This document shows positions 53,271 to 60,741 of a stretch of 64,000 bases of DNA, one piece after another. The stretch's first letter is position 1; every line of letters starts with the position of its first letter. The translations under genes and the position numbers were made by a program. The notes below the pieces were generated by a model. It made no database searches and was not told the origin of the DNA. It worked only from the letters and a program-made list of their open reading frames with translations. The stretch is from the NCBI RefSeq assembly GCF_040049195.1, contig NZ_JBDZDL010000009.1. One strand, 5' to 3'. The DNA comes from NCEH01 sp040049195. GTDB taxonomy: Bacteria > Pseudomonadota > Alphaproteobacteria > Rhizobiales > Xanthobacteraceae.

Positions 53271-54152
53271 GTGCCTAAGTCCCGTAATCACAAATCGCAG
53301 CACTATATCCCAAGGAGCTACCTTTCCGCCTGGTGCGATCCGAATACGCCGGCAGGAATGCAGCCATTTGTGTGGACCTTTGATCCTAGTGGCGGCGTCG
53401 GCCGCAAACGAGCACCCCAAAACCTGTTCACCGAGACTGACATCTACACGATCTTCAGGCCCGATGGTCCCCGGGATCTGAGGATAGAGTTTGAGCTGCC
53501 GAAACTTGAGCAGGGGCTAAAGACACTCATCACAGACTTTGTGGCCGGCCACCGCCAGTTACCTCGGCTTCGGCAATCGCAGTTGATAGCCTTCATCGCA
53601 GCTATGCACGGGCGCACGCCTGAAGCGAGAGAGATCCAGCGGATGCTTTGGCGGCAGGCCTTGGATGCAGCTGAGGCGAAGACCGTCGCTCTGGGCTCAA
53701 CCGCAAATGCTGAGGCGGAACTGCGCAACCTTCGAAAAGTGGTGGAGTCGCCCATGCAGTTTTTGCTGCCTGGAGCTATGATGGATGGCTTGCCCACGCT
53801 CAGTGAAATGACGATGACTATTATATGCTCCGTTGAGCCGGGCTTCATTACCTCAGACAGTCCCGTAACTTGGTTCGATCCAACGGTGCCTAGGCATAGC
53901 TTCCTAGCTCACAAGAGTTCGCTGGCAGATCCGGGCATCGAGGTAGTGATGCCGCTTTCGCCGCGGCATACGATCATCTTGCATCACCCTATGACGCGGT
54001 TCGAAAAGCCGGTGCGATACGTCAGGGCGAGTGCAACCACCGTTGCGGCACTGAACAGACGCACAGCCCATTACGCCCACAAGGCGTTAGTGTCATGGAG
54101 AGACGGGTTTGATCCTGCATGGCGAATAGGAGTGCCAGAACGCCCGGATTGA
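53271..54152 (+). CDS. DUF4238 domain protein
   Basis: A 293-residue protein beginning MPKSRNHKSQHYIPRSYLSA, the DUF4238 hallmark (HHY-(V/I)-PR-x-YL-x-x-(F/W)). The family pattern continues with RKRAPQNLFTETDIYTI, LEQGLKTLITDFV, and a later FITSDSPVTWFDP and MPLSPRHTIILHH. The function of DUF4238 is unknown; members are frequent in mobile and defence regions. The start is a GTG. It is the last gene before the att-like repeat and the tRNA gene. Confidence 0.78.
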   Translation: MPKSRNHKSQHYIPRSYLSAWCDPNTPAGMQPFVWTFDPSGGVGRKRAPQNLFTETDIYTIFRPDGPRDLRIEFELPKLEQGLKTLITDFVAGHRQLPRLRQSQLIAFIAAMHGRTPEAREIQRMLWRQALDAAEAKTVALGSTANAEAELRNLRKVVESPMQFLLPGAMMDGLPTLSEMTMTIICSVEPGFITSDSPVTWFDPTVPRHSFLAHKSSLADPGIEVVMPLSPRHTIILHHPMTRFEKPVRYVRASATTVAALNRRTAHYAHKALVSWRDGFDPAWRIGVPERPD

Positions 54153-54299
54153 CGTGATTCAATGCGAGCACTTTGCCGGCGTTGTCTGCTTTCGGGGGTT
54201 CAACCCCAAGATCGAACGACTGGAATGGGGCGCATAGCGGTTGTTTAAGGCCACATAAGCCAAATCTGCGCAGGTTTGAAATCTACCAATCGACCGGAA

Positions 54300-54434
54300 G
54301 CGATTCGAACTTTCTCACCGCCAAACACCGCCGTTTCTACGCTTTTTGGCGCAAGGACCGTCTCACACTCTTTGCGCAGGCGACGTATCGGCGGTTATCG
54401 GCGGTAATAGAGGGCAATCGGCGGTATTTGGCGC
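54300..54434. repeat. att-like direct repeat, right copy, at the tRNA-Arg 3' end
   Basis: Diverged copy of 48702-48847. It starts GCGATTCGAAC, includes CGCCGTTTCTACGCTTT (54330), then several short CGGCGG-rich repeats, and ends in the tRNA 3' end (54429-54434). The final 25 bases match the left copy with one mismatch. The repeats here (ATCGGCGG three times between 54387 and 54424) may be remains of earlier integrations at the same site. Confidence 0.62.
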
Positions 54435-54505
54435 ACCCGACACGATTCGAACGTGTGGCCTCCGCCTTCGGAGGGCGGCGCTCTATCCAGCTGAGCTACG
54501 GGTGC
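54429..54505 (-). tRNA. tRNA-Arg (anticodon CCG)
   Basis: Cloverleaf on the minus strand with encoded CCA. The acceptor stem GCACCCG (54505-54499) pairs with CGGGTGC (54439-54433), followed by discriminator G and CCA. The D-arm is GCTCAGCTGGATAGAGC; the anticodon stem CCGCC/GGCGG holds the loop CTCCGAA, so the anticodon is CCG (Arg). The T-arm contains GTTCGAATC. Its 3' end points to the accessory island, the usual orientation for integration at a tRNA gene. Confidence 0.93.
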
Positions 54506-54682
54506 TTACCAGAGGGGGAATTCTCTAGCCCATCGCCCGCCGATTGACAATCGCCGGCATCGGCGCGGGGCGCCTTGTGCACAATCGCGCACCGGCGAGC
54601 GATCCGGCATCCCACATCCCGAGCGCCGGCCCTCCCCTGCTGCGGACGCGGGCGAGAGGCCGGCGCGATCGGGAACGGGCGG

Positions 54683-55003
54683 TTATTTCGCCGAAGCGGA
54701 CGGAGCGGCGGTCCATTCCTGCGCCTCGGCGGTGCCGGCGCGCGAATCGTAAAGGCAGGCGAAGCTCGCCGCCTGGTTCTTCATGTGCGGCTGCGGCCAG
54801 CGGCCCTTCACCAGAACCAGCACATGGGCGGCGAACACCACCGGCGCGCCTTCCACACGGGCCTTCGCGAGCCCGCTCGCCGCAAGGCAGGCCGTGCGCG
54901 CCTTGCCCTCCAGCTCGGCCCAGGCGGCCGGCGAGGACGCGTACGCGGAGCCTGCAGCCAACGCCAGGAGCGCGGCCGCGCCCAGGGAATAGGTGACTCT
55001 CAT
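54683..55003 (-). CDS. Small exported protein of unknown function
   Basis: A 106-residue protein with a clear signal peptide (MRVTYSLGAAALLALAAGSA, cleavage near YAS). The mature part has two cysteines (RTACLAASGL and SFACLYDSRA) that could form a disulphide, and a central strand VVFAAHVLVLVKGRW. The ATG overlaps the stop of the GMC oxidoreductase by four bases, so the two are coupled and the small protein may serve the same pathway. No family is recognised. Confidence 0.66.
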   Translation of the reverse strand: MRVTYSLGAAALLALAAGSAYASSPAAWAELEGKARTACLAASGLAKARVEGAPVVFAAHVLVLVKGRWPQPHMKNQAASFACLYDSRAGTAEAQEWTAAPSASAK

Positions 55004-56637
55004 GCGTGCGCATCCTCCAGGATCATGGCGGCCCCCTTCTCGCCGATCATGATGGCCGGAGAATTGGTGTTGCCGGAGGTAATGGTCGGCATGATCGAGG
55101 CATCCACCACGCGCAGGCCTTCGATGCCGATCACCCGCAGGCGCGCATCCACCACCGCCATGGGGTCGGACGGCAGGCCCATCTTGGCCGTGCCCACGGG
55201 GTGGAAGATGGTGGTGCCCACATTGCCCGCCGCTGTCGCAAGCGAGGCATCATCATCCCCCACCGCCGGGCCGGGCAGGATCTCTTCCGGCCGGTAGGGC
55301 GCGAGCGCCGGGCGCGAGACGATGCGGCGGGCGACGCGGATGGACTCCGCCGCCACCGTGCGGTCCTCCTCGGTGGAAAGATAATGCGGCTGGATCGCCG
55401 GCGCGGCCCCGGCATCCGCGCTCTTGAGGCGGATGGTGCCGCGCGAGGTGGGGCGCAGGTTGCACACGCTCATGGTGAAGGCAGGGAAGCGGTGCAGGGG
55501 ATCGCCGAACTTGTCGAGCGAGAGCGGCTGGACGTGGAATTCCAGGTTCGCCCGGTCCTGCGTCGCATCCGAGCGGGTGAAGATGCCGAGCTGGGAGGGC
55601 GCCATGGTCAGCGGCCCGCGCCGCAGGAAGGCATATTCCAGCCCCATGCCCGCGCGCCCGAGCAGGGAATGGTAGCGCTCATTCAACGTGCCGATGCCGG
55701 AAACCTTGAACACCAGGCGCAATTGCAGATGGTCCTGCAGATTGGAGCCGACGCCCGGCTTGTCCAGCACGGTTTCGATGCCATTCGCCTGGAGATGTTC
55801 GCCCGGCCCGATGCCGGAGAGCATGAGCACCTGCGGCGAGCCGAGCGCGCCGGCGCACAGCACCACCTCGCGCTTGGCGCTCAGGGTGCGCTGCCCTTGG
55901 GGGGTGCGCAGCACGATGCCGGTGGCGCGATTGTTCTCGATGCGCACCTTCTCCACATGCCCGGCGGTGATGAGATCGAGGTTCGGCCGGTTGAGCACGG
56001 GTTTCAGGAAGCCGCGCGCTGCGCTCCAGCGCAGGCCGCGCTTCTGGTTCACGTGGAAATAGCAGGAGCCCTCGTTGTCGCCGGTGTTGAAATCGGGGAT
56101 GGCGGCGATGCCGTCCTGCGCCGCCGCGTCGCGCACTTTGTCGAGAAGCGGCCACGTGATGCGCGGAAACTCGACATGCCATTCCCCGCCTGTCGCATGA
56201 TGGGCGTTGGGGCCGAGGAAATGGTCCTCGTGCTTCTTGTAGAACGGCAGCACATCGTCCCAACCCCAGCCGGGCAGGCCGAGCTGGCGCCAATGGTCGT
56301 AATCGGCCGCCTGCCCGCGCATGTAGATCATGGCATTGATGGCCGAGCAGCCGCCGATGGTCTTGCCGCGCGGATAGGAGAGCGTGCGCCCGTTCAGCCC
56401 AGCCTCGGGCTCGGTCTTGAAGCACCAGTCCGCGCGCGGATTGCCGATGGCGAACAGATAACCCACCGGGATGTGAAACCAGATCCAGTCGTCCTTGCCG
56501 CCGGCCTCGACGATGGCGACTCGCACATTGGGGTCCGCCGAGAGGCGGTTCGCGACCACGCAACCCGCCGATCCGGCGCCCACAACGATGTAATCATACG
56601 CATCCGCGCCCTTATCCAGGCGTCCCGACGCCACCAT
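55000..56637 (-). CDS. GMC-family oxidoreductase (choline/alcohol dehydrogenase-like)
   Basis: FAD-dependent glucose-methanol-choline oxidoreductase, about 545 residues. The N-terminal FAD motif is YIVVGAGSAGCVVANRLSAD, then the GMC signature regions LSYPRGKTIGGCSAINAMIY and GALGSPQVLMLSGIGPGEHL. The catalytic C-terminus is FHPVGTAKMG (active-site histidine) and ASIMPTITSGNTNSPAIMIG (second catalytic Asn/His region). The start at 56637 is preceded by AGGGAGAG; an upstream in-frame ATG at 56733 adds a proline-rich extension without protein-like content. Substrate is probably an alcohol such as choline or a polyethylene glycol-like compound, not determinable here. Confidence 0.9.
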   Translation of the reverse strand: MVASGRLDKGADAYDYIVVGAGSAGCVVANRLSADPNVRVAIVEAGGKDDWIWFHIPVGYLFAIGNPRADWCFKTEPEAGLNGRTLSYPRGKTIGGCSAINAMIYMRGQAADYDHWRQLGLPGWGWDDVLPFYKKHEDHFLGPNAHHATGGEWHVEFPRITWPLLDKVRDAAAQDGIAAIPDFNTGDNEGSCYFHVNQKRGLRWSAARGFLKPVLNRPNLDLITAGHVEKVRIENNRATGIVLRTPQGQRTLSAKREVVLCAGALGSPQVLMLSGIGPGEHLQANGIETVLDKPGVGSNLQDHLQLRLVFKVSGIGTLNERYHSLLGRAGMGLEYAFLRRGPLTMAPSQLGIFTRSDATQDRANLEFHVQPLSLDKFGDPLHRFPAFTMSVCNLRPTSRGTIRLKSADAGAAPAIQPHYLSTEEDRTVAAESIRVARRIVSRPALAPYRPEEILPGPAVGDDDASLATAAGNVGTTIFHPVGTAKMGLPSDPMAVVDARLRVIGIEGLRVVDASIMPTITSGNTNSPAIMIGEKGAAMILEDAHA

Positions 56638-56815
56638 GGCGGTCTCTCCCTTTATTGTTGGGGGGACTTTGGCGGTGCGGCGCCCGCCCTGCAAGGGCAC
56701 CGTGCTGCGCCTTTGGTGGGGAGGGGCCGCCACGCCCGCGCGGATGAAACAGGACCATCTCTTGCATCAGCGGCGGGCAGAAGGAGGGACACAAGCCGAG
56801 GCGGCGGCCGCGCTA

Positions 56816-56884
56816 TTGCGAATAATTCGCAACAATGTTGACAGGGGCGAAAAAGCCCATCATTGTATTGCAACTCATTCGCAA
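56816..56884. promoter_or_regulatory. mntH promoter with two palindromic metal-regulator boxes
   Basis: Box 1, 56816-56832: TTGCGAA-TAA-TTCGCAA, a perfect palindrome. Box 2, 56868-56884: TTGCAAC-TCA-TTCGCAA, the same right half with a diverged left half. Between them lies a plausible promoter, TTGACA at 56838-56843 and CATTGT at 56861-56866 with a 17-base spacer. The boxes flank the promoter and resemble sites of Fur-family manganese/iron regulators (Mur-type) that repress mntH in alphaproteobacteria. The regulator is inferred, not seen. Confidence 0.68.
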
Positions 56885-56976
56885 TCTCAGCGTTTGGTCG
56901 CTATCGGACCTGTCTGCTGGACGAAGGTAGGCTGGCGAGAGCGGCGCGGTGTCCTCATATTGGCGTGCGGTGGTAC

Positions 56977-58317
56977 ATGCTTGATCATTCACGGCAGGCG
57001 GGTTTGAACGGCTGGCGCCGCGAGCGGGGCGATCCCGCTTTGTCGGACGTGCACGGCACCGTCGATGTCACCAAGCGCCGGGGCTTCGCCCGCCTGTTCG
57101 CCTTCATGGGGCCGGGCTATCTGGTCGCCACCGGCTATATGGACCCCGGCAATTGGGCGACCTCGCTCGCCGGCGGCTCGCGCTTCGGCTATGCGCTGCT
57201 CACGGTGGCACTGCTCTCCAATCTGATCGCCATCCTGCTCCAGGCGCTGTGCTCGCGGCTCGGCGTCGCCAGCGGCCGCGACCTTGCCCAGGCGTGCCGC
57301 GACAGCTTTCCCCGCCCGGTGGCCTATGTGCTGTGGGCGCTCGCCGAGGCGGCGATCTGCGCCACCGATCTTGCGGAAGTGATCGGCACCGCCATCGGGC
57401 TCAATCTGCTGTTCGGCATTCCGCTGGAAATCGGCGTCATCATCACCGCGCTGGACGTGTTCCTCATCCTGTGGCTGCAAAAGCTCGGCTTCCGCTTCGT
57501 GGAGGCGCTGGTGGTGGGGCTGCTGGGCATCATCGCCGCCTGTTTCGGCGTGCAGATCGCGCTGGCCGATCCCAATTGGGGCGAGGTGATCCGTGGCTTC
57601 GCGCCGACCACGGAAATCATCACCAATCCCGACATGCTCTATCTCGCGCTCGGCATCCTCGGCGCGACCGTGATGCCGCATAATCTCTACCTGCATTCGG
57701 CCATCGTGCAGACCCGCAAGCACGACGGGACGGAAAGCGGCATCCGCCAAGCGATCCGCTATGCGACGTGGGATTCCACCTTCGCGCTCATGTTCGCGCT
57801 CACCATCAATGCCTCCATCCTCATCCTCGCGGCGGCCGCCTTCCATGGCCAGGGCGGGGAAGTGGCGGACCTCGGCAAGGCGCATGAACTCTTGAACCCG
57901 CTGCTGGGCAGCGCGCTCGCCCCCACCCTGTTCGCGGTGGCGCTCTTGTGCTGCGGGCTGAATTCCACCGTCACCGCCACCATCGCCGGACAGGCGGTGA
58001 TGGAAGGGTTCCTGCACATCAAGCTCGAACCGTGGCTGCGCCGCCTCATCACCCGCTGCATCGCCATCGTGCCGGCAGCGGCGGTGACCATCGCCTATGG
58101 GGAAACCGGCGCCTCCTCCTTGCTGATCCTCAGCCAGGTGGTGCTGTCGCTCCAATTGCCCTTCGCCATCGTGCCGCTGGTCATGTTCACCAGCGACAAG
58201 CGCAAGATGGGCGTGTTCGTCGCCCCGCGCTGGCAGACGTTCCTGGCGGCGGCGGCGGGCCTGCTGGTGATCTCGCTCAACGTCAAGCTGCTGGTGGATT
58301 TTTTCACCGGCGCGTAA
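56977..58317 (+). CDS. mntH: Nramp-family Mn2+/Fe2+ transporter MntH
   Basis: Proton-coupled divalent metal importer of the inner membrane, about 446 residues with 11 membrane helices. It has the metal-binding DPGN motif in helix 1 (GPGYLVATGYMDPGNWATSL) and the matching helix 6 motif MPHNLYLHSAIVQ, plus the family segment ATDLAEVIGTAIGLNLLFG. The chosen ATG follows two metal-regulator boxes; the frame opens further upstream at 56863, but that stretch overlaps box 2 and the promoter. It is convergent with matR. Confidence 0.92.
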   Translation: MLDHSRQAGLNGWRRERGDPALSDVHGTVDVTKRRGFARLFAFMGPGYLVATGYMDPGNWATSLAGGSRFGYALLTVALLSNLIAILLQALCSRLGVASGRDLAQACRDSFPRPVAYVLWALAEAAICATDLAEVIGTAIGLNLLFGIPLEIGVIITALDVFLILWLQKLGFRFVEALVVGLLGIIAACFGVQIALADPNWGEVIRGFAPTTEIITNPDMLYLALGILGATVMPHNLYLHSAIVQTRKHDGTESGIRQAIRYATWDSTFALMFALTINASILILAAAAFHGQGGEVADLGKAHELLNPLLGSALAPTLFAVALLCCGLNSTVTATIAGQAVMEGFLHIKLEPWLRRLITRCIAIVPAAAVTIAYGETGASSLLILSQVVLSLQLPFAIVPLVMFTSDKRKMGVFVAPRWQTFLAAAAGLLVISLNVKLLVDFFTGA

Positions 58318-58336
58318 GGGATCGCGGGCGCGCCGC

Positions 58337-59011
58337 TCACCCCGCCCGCGCCACCACCTCCGCCTCGTCCTGCAAAGCGGTGATCAGCGACATGAAGCGC
58401 TCGCCCTGGACCAGCACATGGGCGTGCACCGCCTGGGCGGCGGCCTCTCCATCGCCGGCGAGAAGCGCCGAGAGGATCGCCTCATGTTCTGCGAACGAGG
58501 CATCCATGCGGCGCGGCACGCGCAATTGCAGGCGCCGGTAGGGCTGCAGCCGCCGTTGTAGCCGCAGCGCCTCCGCCGCCAGCACGCGATTGCCCGTGGC
58601 GGCGTAAATGGCGGCGTGAAAGGCCGCATTCGTCGGATAATAGGCTTCCGTATCACCGGCCCGCACCGCATCGGCACAGGCATGGTGCGCGCTCTTCAGC
58701 GCCTCACGGTCGTCATCCCCCATCCGCCGGACGGCGAGACGGGCGCAGGCGGCCTCGATCTCCGCCATCAGTTCGAAGGATTCGATCAGTTCGCGCGGCC
58801 CCAGCAGCAGCACGAAGGCGCCGCGCCGCGGGCGGATCTCCACCAGCCCGGAGGAGGCAAGCTGGATCAGCGCCTCGCGAATGGGCGTGCGCGAAACATT
58901 GAACCGCTCGGCAAGGCCCACCTCGTCGAGCCGCTGCCCCGGCCGCAGCCGGCCGGCGACGATGTCGTCCTCCAGCGCTTCGCGCAAACGTGGTGTCGCC
59001 TCGCCCCGCAC
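58337..59011 (-). CDS. matR: GntR/FCD-family regulator MatR
   Basis: A 224-residue regulator with an N-terminal winged helix (LREALEDDIVAGRLRPGQRL, DEVGLAERFNVSRTPIREAL, then LASSGLVEIRPRRGAFV) and an all-helical FCD ligand domain with metal or acid ligands (ELMAEIEAACARLAVRRM; TNAAFHAAIYAATGN; FAEHEAILSALLAGD). It is divergent from matA-matB, and the gap has a palindrome matching the known MatR recognition sequence, so it is the malonate-responsive regulator of that operon. Confidence 0.88.
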   Translation of the reverse strand: MRGEATPRLREALEDDIVAGRLRPGQRLDEVGLAERFNVSRTPIREALIQLASSGLVEIRPRRGAFVLLLGPRELIESFELMAEIEAACARLAVRRMGDDDREALKSAHHACADAVRAGDTEAYYPTNAAFHAAIYAATGNRVLAAEALRLQRRLQPYRRLQLRVPRRMDASFAEHEAILSALLAGDGEAAAQAVHAHVLVQGERFMSLITALQDEAEVVARAG

Positions 59012-59070
59012 GATCGGCCTCCCGAAATGGTGCGTGGAGTTTAGCAGGCGATTTAAATGCAGCTAGTCAA

Positions 59071-59086
59071 ATCTTGCATACAAGAT
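59071..59086. promoter_or_regulatory. MatR operator at the matA promoter
   Basis: ATCTTGCATACAAGAT, six-base arms around CATA. It is very close to the TCTTGTA/TACACGA motif described for rhizobial MatR. Two bases downstream is TTGACA (59089-59094), and 17 bases further TTTGAT (59112-59117), a plausible matA promoter. The site is centred about 65 bases upstream of the matR ATG. The rest of the matR-matA gap (to 59352) shows no supported gene. Confidence 0.78.
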
Positions 59087-59352
59087 GATTGACAGGAAAT
59101 GCAGGCCGGGTTTTGATGTTCCCGCCATTCAGGAAGGTCGCCGATGCTTAAGCCCTTGGCCCATGCTCGCCTGCCCGCTCCGGGCCACGGCCCCGACGGC
59201 CCGGCGCCCACGCGGACGAGCGCGCCGCGCCGGCAGCCGCTGCCGGGGGCAGGCGCTGCGTCGCGCACCGGCCCCGGCCGCGCGCGCCCCCTTGCCAGGA
59301 GCGGCCGCGCCCTGTGTCATGGGCGGCGATCTTGCATTGCGGGAAGGCGGCC

Positions 59353-60741
59353 ATGAGTTCCAACACCTCGTTCTTCGGCGACCTCCTCACCACCATCGCG
59401 GAACGTGGGCGCGCCTTGCTGGACCGCTCCGCCCGCACCAGTGGCGCCACCCGCGCGGCAACCCTCATCGACCGCTGCGAGGATCTGCTCTCCGGCCGCG
59501 GCGAAGCCTCCGGCGTCGCGCTGGCCACCGACATTCTCGACCGCTATTCCCGCATGAAGACCGGCGAGCGCATCGCCTTGTTCGAAGCGCTGCTGACCAC
59601 CTTCGGCCCCGACAAGGCGAAGCTCGACAAGGCGATCGCCGCCTATGGGAATGCCGGCGACAATACCGATGCGGCCGAGGCCGCGATCGCCGCCATCCAC
59701 CGTGCCAGCGAGCCGCGCCGGCAGGAATTGTTCCGCCGCTTCAACATGGCCGCCGGCGCCACGGCGAGCCTCGTGCGCATGCGCGAGCATTTGATGGACG
59801 CCATGGTCCACCGCCGCGACCTCGCCCCGGTGGACCGGGATTTCGGCCACCTCTTCTCCTCCTGGTTCAATCGGGGGTTCCTGGTGCTGCGCCGTATCGA
59901 CTGGTCCACCCCCGCCAACGTGCTGGAAAAGATCATCCGCTACGAGGCGGTGCACGAGATCAAGGACTGGAACGACCTGCGCGCCCGGGTCGACGCCCCG
60001 GACCGGCGCTGCTACGCCTTCTTCCACCCGGCCATGGTGGACGAGCCGCTGATCTTCGTGGAAGTCGCCCTCATGAAGGAGCCGGCGGCCGCCATCGCGC
60101 CGATCCTGGACCCCGAGCGCGGCCCGCCGCTCGATCCCGCCACCGCGACCACGGCGGTGTTCTATTCCATCTCCAACTGCCAGCGCGGCCTTGCGGGGGT
60201 GAGCTTCGGCAATTTCCTCATCAAGCAGGTGGTCGAGGAAATCTCCCGCGAGATGCCCTCGCTCACCACCTTCGTCACGCTCTCGCCCACGCCCACCTTC
60301 CGCGGCTGGCTCGACGGCGAGATCCGCAAGGAAGACAATCCGCTTCTCACGCCCGCCGACCGCGCCACGCTCAAGCTGCTGGAGACGCCGGACTGGCAGG
60401 AGCGCGACGACGCCCGTGCCGAGCTGACGCCGGTGATCTGCGCCATGGCGGCGCATTATTTCCTTGTCGCCAAGACCGCCAAGGGCCGCCCGGTGGACCC
60501 CGTGGCGCGCTTCCATCTCGGCAATGGCGCACGGCTGGAGCGCATCAATCCCATGGGCGACCTCTCGCCCAAGGGCGTCGCCCAGGCCGCCGGCCTGATG
60601 GTGAATTATCGCTACGTGCTGGCCGACATCGAGAAGAACCACGAAGCCTTCGCCGGCAAGGGCGAGGTGGTGGCGAGCCCCGCCGTCAAGAAACTCCTGC
60701 GGGGCGAAGCCGCCTCGCGTTCCCTGGTGCCCGTGCAATGA
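59353..60741 (+). CDS. matA: Malonyl-CoA decarboxylase MatA
   Basis: Converts malonyl-CoA to acetyl-CoA and CO2, the second step of malonate catabolism. The 462-residue protein has the MCD family arrangement: a helical N-terminal domain (about 1-200) and a GNAT-like catalytic domain with VFYSISNCQRGLAGVSFGNF (catalytic serine region) and FHLGNGARLERINPMGDLSP, containing the catalytic histidine and the conserved NPxxDxSxxG pattern. The ATG at 59353 follows GGGAAGG; the frame opens 13 codons earlier without a good start signal. The stop overlaps the matB start (ATGA). Confidence 0.92.
   Translation: MSSNTSFFGDLLTTIAERGRALLDRSARTSGATRAATLIDRCEDLLSGRGEASGVALATDILDRYSRMKTGERIALFEALLTTFGPDKAKLDKAIAAYGNAGDNTDAAEAAIAAIHRASEPRRQELFRRFNMAAGATASLVRMREHLMDAMVHRRDLAPVDRDFGHLFSSWFNRGFLVLRRIDWSTPANVLEKIIRYEAVHEIKDWNDLRARVDAPDRRCYAFFHPAMVDEPLIFVEVALMKEPAAAIAPILDPERGPPLDPATATTAVFYSISNCQRGLAGVSFGNFLIKQVVEEISREMPSLTTFVTLSPTPTFRGWLDGEIRKEDNPLLTPADRATLKLLETPDWQERDDARAELTPVICAMAAHYFLVAKTAKGRPVDPVARFHLGNGARLERINPMGDLSPKGVAQAAGLMVNYRYVLADIEKNHEAFAGKGEVVASPAVKKLLRGEAASRSLVPVQ

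Noticed and set aside
40560..54500. A CRISPR array or retron in the accessory island
   Set aside because: No regularly spaced repeats of 25-40 bases and no Cas or reverse transcriptase motifs are present; the repeats found are att-like or gene tails.
54173..54547. A 124-codon frame covering the tRNA-Arg gene
   Set aside because: It reads across the att-like repeat and the tRNA on the opposite strand and has no protein-like content before it.
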